The notes: generated from the letters alone by a model not told the origin. Shown: positions 11,280 to 23,116, counted from the first letter of the stretch. The stretch is DNA of 64,000 nucleotides from Polytrichum commune (GCA_950295325.1 OX485805.1:41810758-41874757), one strand, 5' to 3'. Numbers and translations are program-made.

Positions 11280-11680
11280 GGTCGCATGTGGTCTTGGGAT
11301 CAAAATCCCCTTGAGTTGGTTAAAATGCGAGATTGAGAGCGTAACCATAAACATGTCCCCCAAGTTTCTTCAAGGCTAATATTAACATGTTCAAAAAGCG
11401 GTGTCGGGCTATTTAAAAATCAAACTCTAGCTTGTCATACTACAATGAGTGGGCCAAGCTAGCCTTGTATAGACCGATCCAGGATTTAGGATGACAAGTC
11501 CTATTTCATATCCTAAAGTTTTCTCAAAATTTTCTAGGATGACAAGAGAAGGTCCAAGGAGCTTCACCCAACTTTCAAAATAGGCTTCAACACGATGAGC
11601 TCACGAACTCCTACTAAGAAATTTCTCTCAAAGACAAGCCTACGGTTTTTGTCCCCCTTTGAGAGACTTTACGCATGACC
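11280..11680 (+). repeat. interspersed repeat E, inverted copy at about 42090-42470
   Basis: Shared (reverse-complemented) landmarks are TTTCAAAATAGGCTTCAAC, GGATTTAGGATGACA-type and TGTCGGGCTATT. Non-coding. Confidence 0.55.
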
Positions 11681-11689
11681 CTATTATGT

Positions 11690-12049
11690 TGAAGACCCAT
11701 GGATGGAACCGAAATGATGCCAATCGCACATGCAGCATAAGGTAGATGGGTTTCAAGTGGCTCGTTTTCATAATCGGACCCTTATATTTGACTCGTAAGT
11801 GGTTTGGTGACTAACTACTCTACACCCAATAATGAAGAGAATTGAGAGGACCTATGTATCCAATTAAGAAATCAACAAGCATGCACTTCCGATAAGCACA
11901 ACTAGATTAAGGGAGGTCCGATTTTCACTCCGATTTTTGCAGACGTTTCATCACAGATTTGCTGATGTAACACGAGTTTTGTTGTGTAAATCTAATCAGT
12001 AGAAGTTGGAGAACATGGAAACCGAACCAAATAACAATCATGTACCTGA
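11690..12049. other. intergenic with a short shared repeat
   Basis: The segment at 11970-12050, including AGTAGAAGTTGGAGAACATG, recurs at about 29725-29790. No gene. Confidence 0.4.
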
Positions 12050-12615
12050 TGAGTGTGATGACGGGGATGGAGACATGAGAGAGGGCAGGCAGTCAGAAGG
12101 GCTGGCAAAGCACAGAGAAGATGCAGAGGGTGTGGTAAGAAGTAAATGCGCATGAATCATGATGGGAAAAGCAAGCATAATAGCTTATAAGCCGATGGTG
12201 GGCCTGTGTTGGGTTGTACTGTACATAAGGGCATTAGAAAGCCAGGGAGTCGTGGGATCTAGATGTAGAAAAGCTTTCTGTCTCATCCGGTGCCAGATGC
12301 TTTGGCAGGCAGGTAATAAATTTACTCAAGAAAATCCAAATGTGTCTGTACTTGTGGAGTCAAAAAGGACGAACAAGGTGGATGCAGATAATACAAATAT
12401 GACCTAGAACTCACCACCCTTGCAGCAGCAGCAGCTGCAGGAAAAGAGGGGCCAGAACAGAAAGGCATAGAAAAGTGTTCAAGCTTCAGGCTCCCCCCAC
12501 CAGAATTCTGATCAAATCCAAGATTACTGCCTACATGATTAGAGTGGCCAGCCCATGGCCAGACCCAATTCCAATGCATAATTTTTGGTTGCCGAAGTAG
12601 GCAGCCACGTATTCC
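12050..12615. other. low-repeat intergenic stretch
   Basis: GC content rises here and I found no copy elsewhere in the window, unlike the repeats to the left. No frame shows a recognisable domain. It may be the start of the single-copy island that contains the bHLH gene. Confidence 0.4.
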
Positions 12616-12849
12616 CAATGAACGGGAAGGACCGACCGCTGGTTACAGATAAACCAGTTGAGGTTGATAAATAGCCGGTCGAAACTTGAAGGTTTCAGGA
12701 AGATTACCCATCATTTTAGAGGAATCTAGGGAGAATGCTTCAAATTCGTGAAAAGCACCAGAAGATCACAACATGTAACCACTTGGACTTGGAAACACTT
12801 GGATCTCGACCAGTTATGTCCAAAATCCTCCCTGAATACTGTTTCGAAA
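12616..12849 (+). mobile_element. short hAT-like element of the CAATGAACGGG family
   Basis: Begins CAATGAACGGGAAGGACC and shares the body of the family (TTACCCATCATTTTAG, GGACTTGGAAACACTTGG) with 9190 and 48768. The right end lies near CTCCCTGAATACTG. The flanks CGTATTCC and CGCATTCT could be a degraded 8-bp duplication. Boundaries are approximate. Confidence 0.55.
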
Positions 12850-14316
12850 CGCATTCTGATGCAAGTGCTTTTAAGGATGAAATAGCATAGGTTGTTGGTT
12901 GAGAGAGACAAACAATAAACCCTGACTGTTTGCTTTTGGAGGACCCTGTAACCACTTTAGATTGCAACTACAACTCGAACTTTCGTTAATCTTGTCTAGA
13001 TTACTTGGGTAGAGTTGGGAAGGCTCTGTGACCACTTTTTATTTCCACTACCACGTTGCACCTTTCATGAATCATATCTACATCACATAAGGTTGGAGTC
13101 TCATGATTTCCGTTAAAAGGAATCGAATCCGTTAAGGGTCTGAAGTCCTCAAAGAGTTCAATGTAGGCACCAATGAAGGGCCTGGATGTCGGATTAGTGA
13201 CACAACCCACACCATTCAGCTATTACGGGATCGGCATCTTACATTGGTATATTATGAAGCCCATGACGAGTATGTGAAGTAGCATTATTCCTGGATGAGC
13301 AATTCTGAGTAGCAGTACCATGGTTTCTCAGTTCATCGAAAAGAAAGTCCAGCTTCAATCGATGCATATTGGAAGCTATCATCTATTGAAGAGGAATCTT
13401 TGCATTAAATAGAATTAGATTGTAGAGTCTTTTGATTGAATCGATTCCTGAATAAACATGCTGGAAGTAAATTGTGTGTAGTTGCAAAAACATCCAGACT
13501 CAAACTAACAAATTCGGCAATCACTAGAATGCCAGAAAGACGTGCAAGAGAAAAGGGACTACAACTGCTCATCAACCATGTTCACACTCTGGAAGAAAAA
13601 GTGAGCAGAGAAGAAACCACCACAGGGTAATGGCGTGCCCAATGTAGATCATGAATGGTAAATTACACTGAATCGACGAGACTCTCAGCTACAGAACTCT
13701 CTCGAGTAATTGACAACTTAAGCAGCACAGATTAATCCAACCTGCAGCCTGGCTTGCTTGTTTCGCACAAAACCTCCCAAGGTTACTGCGGTCACTCACA
13801 TGTGAAGAAGGTTACTGATATCCAAGTTGTAGAAGGAAAATTTTGCCTTCAAAGGTTTCTCCTGGAAGTCCCTGCTCCCCCGTTCATTTCTTCCCTCTAC
13901 AACAGAAACAAATGAGGTCTCGGGAAATGGACAAGAATCAAAGAATAATCAAAGGACTAAAAAGATGGTCACGAGTTCAGACACACAAGTTGTAGTGATC
14001 CCCAAAAAATCTGGAACTCAAAGATGTGGAACCCCTTCCCTCATCATCATCATCATCATCCCCGGAGAATAATGGACACAGCTGAACGCCAATGTACAGA
14101 AAGAAAGGAAAAAAGGAAAAAAGAAAAGAAAAAAAAGAGGATTAAACTATAATCCAGACTCATCATGTTAATTTACACACCAGGAGGTGATACACTACAC
14201 TACATGAGTAGTACCTCCATCGATCGTTTCCCACCACCATTTCGAATCTGCTCATGAATTTTTAGGCTACCCATCATGCAGGCATTTCATCCTCATCATC
14301 AGTATCATCGTCGTCA
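12850..14316. other. low-repeat region downstream of the bHLH gene
   Basis: It includes the presumed 3' untranslated region of the bHLH gene (minus strand) nearest 14316, a CAT-trinucleotide run at about 14040-14060 and an A-rich purine stretch at 14101-14140. A plus-strand 64-codon frame at 13436-13630 has no recognisable domain and is not called as a gene. Confidence 0.45.
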
Positions 14317-16799
14317 TCAGCACTTGGCCTTCAATTCCTTAACGGTGTTGGAGAGCTCCTGGACTTGCAGCTGAAGATGCTTCACATACTCCACCGCTTC
14401 GTCGAGCATGTCGGCGGTGTTAGTTTGACGGTCCATGTTGGGAACCAGGTCTTGCAGCTTCTTCATGCGCTCGCTGATGCGCGTCCGGCGCACACGCTCG
14501 GCGATGCTGCGAGGGTGGGTTGCGAAGCCGCGCTTCGCCCGGGTTTTGCACGGGACGGAGAAGTCCGCGAGGTCGTCCAATCCCATGTCCATGGTGGGGC
14601 TCAGCGGCCGGCTGGGGATGGGCAGGCTCATGTGTCTCGTCAAGCTGCCCGGCTCGCCGACGCGCATCTTCGGAGACAGGTCGGAAGGTAAACCTGATTC
14701 GGTCATCGAGTCTCCGGGAACTCGAAGCCTCTTCCCACCCAAGTGTCCTGTACACCGGACAAGAAGAGAGGATAAATCGTAGATCAATAATGCTGCAAGC
14801 CTGCTTTATCCATTACAAATATCATGCAATGCTATATCCGTACCGTATCCATACCATAGCAACTCTGCAGAGTCATGGTACGTATGGACATGATACGATA
14901 TACTAACGATGCAATTCTGCAAAGAGCTTTGCTCACACCAGGAGAAGGAACACTCTCGCTCGTTGTTCTTCCACAAACTACTTTCTGTCGAATTCTATCA
15001 TGGTGGTTTCATATACAAAGGCCGCCTTTTTACCCTAGAGCTCAAGTCGAGAGGTTGAACTTGCAGTTTTGAGAAGTTAAATATTTGGATTTGACAAGCC
15101 CTCATCCAAAGCTCAAACTATTAAGAGCTTCAACAATCTTCCAAGTGGCCATGCTCAAAGTGAGATATCAAGGAGGAAATGATACTAAACAAAGGAGAAA
15201 CTATGACCAGCTAGAGCATGCTTGGAATCCCCTTAGCTTGGAAACCACAACATAAAACTCTCGGCATGAGGTAGTTCAGGAATTTGACTCGAGAGACTGT
15301 CGTAATCATTCCACATGAGATCCATCAAGGCGACATCTTTGAGAGTTGTCATTGGAGCTCCCATCTCTCTAGCGTTGATTAGGAGTGAAAAGGAAGGAAG
15401 ACATTCTACAAGAAGACGATTGCCATCATCCATTACCCTTGAAGCTGTGGACACATTGATGCATCTGCCAAAAGAAAGAAACCGGGTATGTGTGCGAAGC
15501 TAGCTCAGTACCTGGACTTGTAGGATTATTCCATAGGCCTCCGGATACCACCGTGTCGGTGGCCACGAAACTATCGTCTCGCGAGTACATCATGCTTTTG
15601 GCACTATGATTCCCGGTGGGATTGTCCTCCGAGGTTCCTCCGGACAAACTCTCGTCTGGGGACATCATTGCTGGGATCGTTATACTTGGGTCACTCTCAT
15701 CCATGCTATCCTGTATAGCCGCCAACAAGTCCGCTGGCGAGCTGCTTTGTCTGATCAGATTGTTCTTCATTTGTCGGGGCCGAACCCCTAATGAATCTGT
15801 CACAGACCAACAAAACTGAATTCAATCCACTTTGCCAGACTCCATGAGCGTCGTCAAAGAAGGGCAACTAACATGAAGCATCGTCGAAATGACAAAGTCT
15901 ACTAAATCAAGATTTGAGCAAAGAGGGAGCCGGAGTCGATTCTTCATAAGTTGGTGGTGTTTACCGAAGACAGCAGCAGATCGATCACCAATACTAGCGG
16001 ACCCGAGGCCGTCGCTGCGTGCAAGAGAGCGAGGCTCAGGTTTCCCAGAATTCCTAGACCGACTGTTAAAGTCATTCTGGCTAGCGAGGAACTGCTCATA
16101 ATCATTCAAGCTGGAGCTCGTAACCGGCTTCTCGGTATCCATCTGTTGTGGGGCGCATTCTATGATAGGGGTTAAGTTGTCGGCGAAGAAAGAGTTCAAG
16201 AGACCATCCTTGTCCCGCAACGGGCTGGAGACCTGCGAGAAGGCGTCCTCGTTGAAGTCTGCCAAACACTGTAAGAATGAGCTTGGCGCCGAATGGTAGC
16301 GTTGCAGGCCTCCTCCTCCTCCAGAGATTGGGGGATTCAGTCCTTGGGTAGGCGCATCGATGGTGGTACCGAAATTGCTAATATTTGACCGGAGACTGGA
16401 TGCTTCCAGTGCCTCATTCTTGGCATCAATCACCCATTTCTCATCGTTCGCAAATGGCCACCTCGGTGCCTGCTGCTGCTGCTGTGACATCAAATTCGGG
16501 TTGTTGGAAAGCCCTCGACCGAACGAGGAGGGCATGTTTGGTGTTGATGAATCCACACCTTTTTGTTGCATGTTCATGTTCCTCGAGGAGGCTAGCTGCC
16601 CCCCCTGGTTGTTGTTGCCACCACCTCCAAATCCTCCTTGCAATGAAGAGTATTGCGATGAAAACAAATCCCCGCCTCGTGATCGATCAGCGGTGTTCGG
16701 TGAGCTTGTGGATGCCAGCACGCTCGCCAGTGATGTCTGGCCATGGCTGTGTGGTCCGGTCTGCAGCATCGCACTCAGCTCTTCATCTAATGACCCCAT
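14317..16799 (-). CDS. FBH / bHLH122-130-type basic helix-loop-helix transcription factor, three coding exons
   Basis: Coding exons on the minus strand are 16799-15965, 15796-15512 and 14747-14317, encoding 516 residues. Introns are 168 and 764 bp, both GT-AG and both phase 1, and the frame stays open across each junction. The bHLH lies at about residues 443-505: basic region [20 protein letters not shown], with the conserved E457, then [21 protein letters not shown] (broken here only by length) and the [11 protein letters not shown] helix. N-terminal family marks are [10 protein letters not shown] (168-177), [11 protein letters not shown] (292-302) and [15 protein letters not shown] (about 365-379); a poly-Q tract sits at 106-110. 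Arabidopsis FBH proteins bind E-boxes, for example in the CONSTANS promoter; a DNA-binding nuclear role is inferred here. I chose the ATG at 16799 because the upstream in-frame TTG is not a start. The member within the family is not assigned. Confidence 0.92.
14748..15511 (-). other. intron 2 of the bHLH gene
   Basis: Donor CCAG|GTACTG at 15512/15511; acceptor GTACAG|GACACT at 14748/14747. Splicing these sites gives [13 protein letters not shown], matching the family's conserved segment before the bHLH. An open frame at 15233-15454 falls inside this intron and has no family similarity. Confidence 0.85.
15797..15964 (-). other. intron 1 of the bHLH gene
   Basis: Donor TTCG|GTAAAC at 15965/15964 and acceptor TGACAG|ATTCAT at 15797/15796. 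Splicing restores the frame from AAVF into [20 protein letters not shown], which carries the conserved RQSSSP block. Confidence 0.85.
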
Positions 16800-17204
16800 G
16801 CCTGCAGCCAAAAACCCAAACGCAATAACAACAATTATTGATTAATCGCACCCACAACGATCAATCGACATTTCACAATCTTCTGCTGTTTAACCCCGTG
16901 ATGATGATGATGATGATATACGCTTCGATTTGGTTTCAGCTCAAGTGATTTCAAGTCAAGTTTTTAACACTCGTAAGTAATTTTATTCTCTCCCCTGAGA
17001 AGAAGGCCACATTACTTCCTTTTACGGCTCTCAACACCAAACTTAACCCATTGGCACCATTCGTCTGAAACCTCTCAAAGGAGTGCATCATGGGCGCTGC
17101 ATGGGTGGAGAACAAACAAATTCAGCGACACGGAAACATCACATGCTACTGGCTCCAGTTGTAGGTGACAACAACGGGGTGACAAGTTTGCGTACCCGGA
17201 GCTA
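16800..17204 (-). promoter_or_regulatory. 5' flank of the bHLH gene, possible 5'-UTR intron acceptor
   Basis: Immediately upstream of the ATG, the minus strand reads GGGTTTTTGGCTGCAG|GC|ATG, which has the form of a 3' splice site. The 5' leader may therefore be split, with its first exon further upstream (up to about 19.5 kb). This is inference; no cDNA is available. A GAT run lies at about 16900-16920. Confidence 0.4.
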
Positions 17205-18510
17205 AACACCCCCAAAGTCGATTCAGTACCTTAAGAGGTGTAGAAATATGAGCGAGACAATAAGAGCCACTTTGAGGTACACACCAAAGCGTCCGCCCTC
17301 AGGTACTGAGAACTGAATATGCTGAGGGCAGTGAAAGCTATGAAGAAGATGAAGCTGATGGCAAAGAGTCTAGCTTAGGTAGAGAGAAGAATGACAAGTT
17401 ATATAGGCAGCCACCTGATGGTGTAAGTGTAGTCTCATCACTTCATCAACCATCCAGAATAATGGTTTCACACTGGCAATCTTGATCACTAGCTGATAAC
17501 CGGTGGAGGATTACGTCGGAGGATTTGATTCTACAAAACATGACCAAGAGGTCCAGGAACATTGAACAAGAGATATATAACCACTTTGAGGTACACACCA
17601 GAGCGTTTACCCTCAGGTGCCGAGAACTGAATATGATGAGGACAATGAATGCTATGAAGAAGATGGCAAGGAGTCCACCTTCTATAGAGAGAAAAATGAG
17701 TTATATAGACAGCCACCTGATGATGCAAGTGCAATTTCAGCACTTCAACAACCATCCCGAATGGTTTGACACTGCCAATCTTGATCACTAGCTCAGAACT
17801 GGTGAGGGGTTGCGTCGGAGGGTTGTGATTCTACAAAACATGACGACGGCTGATGTTGAAGAACAACCAGTCTTAGACAGGCTCAAACATCCTTAAAATC
17901 GGTTCGGTACCTTAAGAGGTGCAGAAACATTGAGCAAGAGATGGATACCCACTTTGAGGTACACACCAAAGCGACCGCCTTCAGGTACAGAGAACTGAAG
18001 ATGCTGAGAACAATGAATGCTATGAAAGAAGAGGCAGCCACATGATGATGCAAGTGTAGTAAATCTTGTCGCTTCATCAACCATCCAGAATGGTTTGACA
18101 CTGCCAATCTTCATCGCTAGCTCAATACTGGTAAAGGATCACATCAGAGGGTCTGATTCTACAAAACATGACGACTGAGGCTGAAGAACAATCAGTCTTA
18201 GACACACTAAAGCCACCCCGAAATCGCTTCAGTGCTTTAAGAGGTGCAGAGCCATTCAGCAAGAGAGAGATAGCCACTTTGAGGTACCCAAAACTGAATA
18301 GCTGAGTACAGTGAATGCTATGAAGATGAAGAAGATGGTGCAAGGAGTCTAGCTTCTGTAGAGAGAAGAATGACAGTAGATAGCCAGCCAGCCAGCCACC
18401 TGATGATGCATCCAGAATCCAGAATGATTCACCATCTCCAATCTTGATGAACGAGCAAAGCTCACAGGTAAAAGGATTACGTAGGAGAGTTTGATCCTAC
18501 AACACATAAC
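17205..18510 (+). repeat. four-unit tandem array upstream of the bHLH gene
   Basis: Diverged units of about 310-370 bp share TTAAGAGGTGCAGAAACAT-like anchors (about 17231, 17542, 17912 and 18237), CCACTTTGAGGTACACACC, and GATTCTACAAAACATGAC near the unit ends. Unit 2 lacks part of the block containing GAAGAACAACCAGTCTTAGA. Frames are interrupted differently in each unit, so this is not called as coding. If the bHLH leader is split, the array would lie in its first intron; otherwise it is in the promoter. Confidence 0.8.
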
Positions 18511-19990
18511 GACGACGACGGAGGTAGGTGGTAAGAAAGGAATTGAGTGTACCGGTCATAGTAGCATGCGAGGGATTTCGTCGGCTGGTGAGCATAATTA
18601 TTAGTGTGCTCCACTCGGAGATTACAACGCCGCATACCTCTCCTCCATCACCAACTTCTGCATCTATCTATCTGTCTATCTACTTAAATGACAATCTATC
18701 CATGCTGTAGCCTCTGCTGCATTACCAGCTGTCTCATCCTTCCCCAAGCCCTCGCTTCGGTTCCGGGAGAATCCAATTTTTTTTCTCATCCGACTTCAAG
18801 TCACACCTCCATCAATCATTATTCCCACGGTTTCCGAAATGCAAGCGAGGGTTAAGTTCACCGCAAGGTGAAGATTCAAAGACAAATAACTCAACTAGAA
18901 ACAAAAAGCCCGAGCTATGCGGAGCCCGCTTCACAAAAAGTCTCTCGCTGCAGGCTCACGATGATGATGATGACGACGACGACGACGACTATCCCCCGCA
19001 GATCTATTCCACAAAACCCCTAAGGTTCCAGAATGTTCCAGACGTTTCGGAAACCTGGAATGCAAGGTCTCGCTCGTTGTGACCGTGAAAGTAGCGAATG
19101 GGTTTGCGACTCGGCCCCTCTCCCGCTCGAGCTCCTCAACTCCCTTGCCACGATCAAATCCTTCCCTGAACCTTTCCCTGCGAGCTCCAACCTCACAAAA
19201 CCTTCCGAAAATGTGCTTTTAAAGTGCCTGAAAACACCGCACCCTTCCTTCCTTCTCCGAAGAAAACTCACTCACCAACTCCTAACCCCGGGTTAAGATC
19301 TGCGTTTGGAACGTCAACACACGACATGAAATCCTCGCAAACCTCTGTGCACACCTCGAACGCGGAAACAATCCCTTCCAATCCCCTTATAAAAAAAACC
19401 CAGCCACTCTGCACGCCCTCCCACGCGGCAAATCTTCCCCTAACCCCATTCGGAGGTGGAAATCCAACAGATACCGATTCGATTCCGCCGGTAAAGTTAC
19501 ACTCCCGACTGCGATCTTCAAGCCAGCCTCCCACGCTTTTGCGGCAGTTTCCTTTGCACTCCTTAAAAGCGGAGCAAAGCAAAGCACACCGAATGAAAGT
19601 AAAACAACCCGAACCTACCCACTTAACTTAACCCCCAGCTGCTGCTGCTGCTGCTTGCCGCTGCTAACGTGGCTGCAACAAACAGAGGCCCCGACTGTGA
19701 TGACGGCAGCGATGATGAGCGGATCCACAAGCTGCGAAGAAAGAGTTGATGCATCTCTCTCGATCGATGGAAAAGGAAAGCCTCGATGAGGATCGATTCC
19801 TCCATCGCTCCTTTCCTTCCTTCCCTTCCTTCCATCGCCGAACCCAGCTTCCCGGCCCGCCTAGCACGTGGACACCGACCTCCAATCTACATACCTCTTA
19901 CATCTCCCTACCAATCTCGTGGATCTGGGTGGCGTCCATGTATAGATATGGTACATATTCATACATCTACGTATCCGCAGATTATGTGGC
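18511..19990. promoter_or_regulatory. GC-richer, repeat-poor region, candidate promoter or leader of the bHLH gene
   Basis: Base composition is clearly richer in C and G than the rest of the window and no repeat copies were found. It holds a GAT/GAC trinucleotide run at 18960-18988, CAG-type runs near 19640-19660, pyrimidine-rich tracts at 19800-19835, and a CACGTG G-box at 19865-19870. Open frames here (for example 19224-19631 on the plus strand) are low-complexity and have no domain. Promoter status is inference from position and composition. Confidence 0.4.
18960..18988 (+). repeat. GAT/GAC trinucleotide run
   Basis: GATGATGATGATGACGACGA and continuing GAC units. Similar GAT/CAT runs occur at 14040-14060, 14290-14318 and 16900-16920, all around the bHLH gene. 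Confidence 0.85.
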
Positions 19991-19999
19991 TTCCCTCAT

Positions 20000-22404
20000 C
20001 TGTAAAAATCCTAGATTTCTCCAAAACCGGACTCTCAACAACACTATCCACTCGCAGGTTACGCATCTACGGACGGTCTAGATCTCCGTATGTACTGTGT
20101 TATTAGGTACCTACCTCCATCAATCTTCATTTATGGTACATACTTTCAAGCTCATCTTCCGTTTTAAAACATTGAGGTTGTTCGGACTTTGATAACGGAT
20201 TAGGGAAAACTATCCATTTAGGCTCACGTACCCTTAGTACCCTACACGAGGGTTGGATTAGGAGTACGTTGATCATTTTGTCAATTGTTTCAATAAATAG
20301 CGTATGAAGTGTTGAAAGTACGTAAACAAATTTCCAAGTTCACATGTTCGAACTTTTGCAAATAAAGAAATAAATAACGATGGTTTGTGCAAATAACATA
20401 CGCGTGTCTATAGTTTCCATGCTAGATTCCTTCATTGTAAATACCATCATCAACACTATCCATCACAAGCTACGAATTTGTGTGAACTCTAAATCCGTGT
20501 ATGTACCGGTATTTGGGTACCTCCGTCAATCTTTGTTTACGGTACTTTCAAGTCAATCTTCTATTTCAACACACGGTGTTGGATGTTGGTAACCATATAA
20601 GAAAAATGTTCATTTTAGGCTCACATATCCTTACCCTCCACACGAGTTAAATTAGGATTAGGCTATTGCACTTTGAAGCATATACTAGCCAGTTGAATTT
20701 GGACGGTGGTCGATTATCTCTACCGTCTAGAGATAGTAGATTATGTCACTTCTATTCTTATGATGTAGTTGAAAATGAGGCATAATTCGAGTTGGAGTGT
20801 CCCATGTTTAACTTCATTGAAAGACAAGTTTCAACCGCTAATCGATAGCGTAGTATTAGGAAGTCTCAAGTCTTTCTTTCAATTGGACCATCAAGTCAAT
20901 ATTAGCATTTGTCTCACAAAGGATACTGCATTTCGCCACTCTAGCAAATTTAATTGGTTTGACACCATCTTTATATACTTTAGGTCCCCTGTGCATTTTT
21001 TGACTTCCCATGCCTTAAAATTAGTTTCGTTTGATTCCATTAGATTGATTTTTTTTCTTATTGTTTATAACATTCGAATATAATTGCACGAAGTGTTGAA
21101 AGTACTTAAGAAATTCCAATCAAGTCCATGTGTTCAAACTTTCGGCCCCTCTAAATGACATCCACAAACAATATAGGTCTATTGGTTTCCCCATATTCCT
21201 CCAATGTCTTTTTTTGGGCATAAATTGAAGACTCAATCACAAGAAAGGAAACAAATACAACCACCCTAGGAAAACTAACACAACTGTAGGGGAAATCAAG
21301 AAATAATGCCCATCTAAGACCTAACCAGATTCCTCCAGTGTCGGACTGCCATCGAAACCATCCATGCAAGTTTAGAATTTACCAAAACTTTGTATACATG
21401 TATGTACCGTTACCAGGTTCCTCCGGCATATTCATCTACGATACTTTCAGTTTAGTAGATTCTATTTCATCACATTGATAGTGTTGCCGATCTACTGATA
21501 ATCGCTTAAGAAAAATAACTATTTTAGGGTAGCATAACCTCACCCTCCACGCGGATGAAAATAGGAGTAGATTAGTTCTTTTCCAAAAAAAATTGACAAT
21601 TTCAAATAGTATACAAAGTGTTGAAAGTACATAACAAGATCAAAGTTCACGTGTAAATATATCCATTTTAGGTTCACATACCTTTAGTACTCTATGCGTG
21701 GGTAGGATTAGGAACACGTTACCCATACATTACTCGGTTTTCCATTGTTTTCAACGCTTTCCAATAGTAGCACGAAGGTGTGGAAAGTACATCATTTTTT
21801 TCAAGTTCACGTGTTTCAATCTCTTTTGCAATTTTTCTAAAGATGAGTATTCGCACAAATAATCTAGGTCTATTATTGTTCCCATGCTAGATTCCTCCAT
21901 AATTGGACTGTCATCAACACTTTCCATTGAAAATTACGAATCCTTGGAAACTCTAAAATCGGCATTTGTACGTTATTAGGTACCTGAGTCCATCACTCTT
22001 TGTTTACAGTATAATTTCAAGTCAATCTTCCATTTCATTGCATGGTGTCCAACATTTGGTAACCGTTTACGAAACAATGTCCATTTTAGGATGGATCGTG
22101 TAACCTTGCACTATGTGTGGATCACATTAGGAGTAGATTGATTGGGTTCTAATTGGTTTTCAACATCTTCAAATAGTGTACGGAGTGTTGAAAGTGCATT
22201 TAAAATAATAATAATAATAAAACAAGTCTACGTGTTGAAACTTTTGCATTTGGCTAAAATGACATGCATAAATAATCTAAGTCTAAACTACTGGACAATA
22301 GCGGTGAGGTACCCAAAACCAAATGGAATGATTGGTGGTTTGAATCCTAGTCGTGAAATCTTCTCTCTACTTGATGAAAACAAGATTAGCCAAGTAGCCA
22401 CCCA
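20000..22404 (+). repeat. degenerate tandem array, about 0.4-kb monomers, left part
   Basis: Recurring order of landmarks: CTAGATTCCTYCATAATTGG, CATCAACACTWTCCAT, a GTACC-containing segment, CAATCTTYVTTTAYRGTAC, AAGTCAATCTTCYATTTCA, CCATTTTAGGCTCACRTA, GTGTTGAAAGTACRTAA. Monomers start near 20010, 20425, 21320 and 21885, with a partial unit around 21655. Adjacent complete units are about 415-450 bp apart. Copies are heavily diverged. Non-coding. Confidence 0.75.
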
Positions 22405-23116
22405 TGTCACTAAGGCATTGTGAATGAAGGGTGTGTGGTCGTGGGCAGACCACATCCAAGCCATCCATTCACAAAGCCCCATCCTACGGTCAACGAAATT
22501 GCTCGAGCAGCCCGGAAAAACTTCCGATGGATTAAATTTTGGCGAATGAAAAATCAATGTTTGTAAGATGAATGGGTTGATTGTTCATCCCACCATTGTA
22601 TGAGAGCATTTGTGTGGGGTTTTGAATGTTCCTAGAGGGTTCCTATTAGTTCCCTTAAAGTTCCCAAAGGGGACTCCATTGGGAACTTACGAAACCCTTT
22701 GGAAACCTTCAAAATCCCACACAAATGCTCTCATACAACCAATTAAAATTCATTTCATTTCAAGGTTGGTCATCAAAAGGAGCTTGAAGTTGATGGCTAG
22801 CACCCTTGGTTGTACCTTTTAAAATGAAGAGGTAGGAGTTCCTAACCCCACCCCCACCCCTTCCCGTTGGCATCATCTCCTCCACAAGTCCTTTTAATGA
22901 GGGACTTAGTTTAATAAATTTCATCCAAGATTCGTAAGTGGATGGAGGTGGAGATTTCATCTAACGTGAAGTTTTTCAAGCTCTACTAGAGAGGAAGAGA
23001 AGCCTGAAGTTGGGACAACATAAGAGCCTTTAGATCTACCAAAACGCAATCGACAACCGAGATCTTCCTAGCCCTCAACCACTCGGGAAGCATTCACAGT
23101 GCCTCAATGGCATGGG
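22405..23116 (+). repeat. interspersed repeat B, copy 2, inserted in the 0.4-kb array
   Basis: Direct copy of 4203-4847. It interrupts a monomer: array sequence ending near AATCTAAGTCTAAACTACTGG before it resumes as AATCTAGGTCTTCTGG after it. The join on the left includes about 120 bp not found in copy 1. Confidence 0.65.
22598..22736. mobile_element. small foldback element inside repeat B
   Basis: The left arm GTATGAGAGCATTTGTGTGG and the reverse complement of the right end (22717-22736) are the same 20 bases, and pairing extends further inward with few mismatches. The partner repeat copy near 4398-4482 retains only parts of it. Non-coding hairpin of about 139 bp. Confidence 0.7.

Noticed and set aside
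14365-14906. Three plus-strand and one further minus-strand open frames over the bHLH exon
   Set aside because: They are alternative-frame shadows of a GC-rich coding exon; only the 14317-14747 minus frame shows the bHLH family.
15233-15454. 73-codon minus-strand open frame next to bHLH exon 2
   Set aside because: It lies in intron 2. Using it as an exon would need a 47-67 bp intron and breaks the conserved TSPGHLGGKR join.
16360-16845. 161- and 147-codon plus-strand frames opposite bHLH exon 1
   Set aside because: Antisense of low-complexity coding sequence, no domain.
17525-18343. Open frames repeated in the upstream tandem array (peptides such as YLKVxIxLLLNxSAPLK)
   Set aside because: Each unit has a different frame break and the best frame changes between units. 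The shared peptides follow from the DNA repeat.
19224-19631. 135-codon plus-strand frame in the GC-richer region
   Set aside because: Proline/serine/threonine-rich composition with no domain; expected by chance in this base composition.
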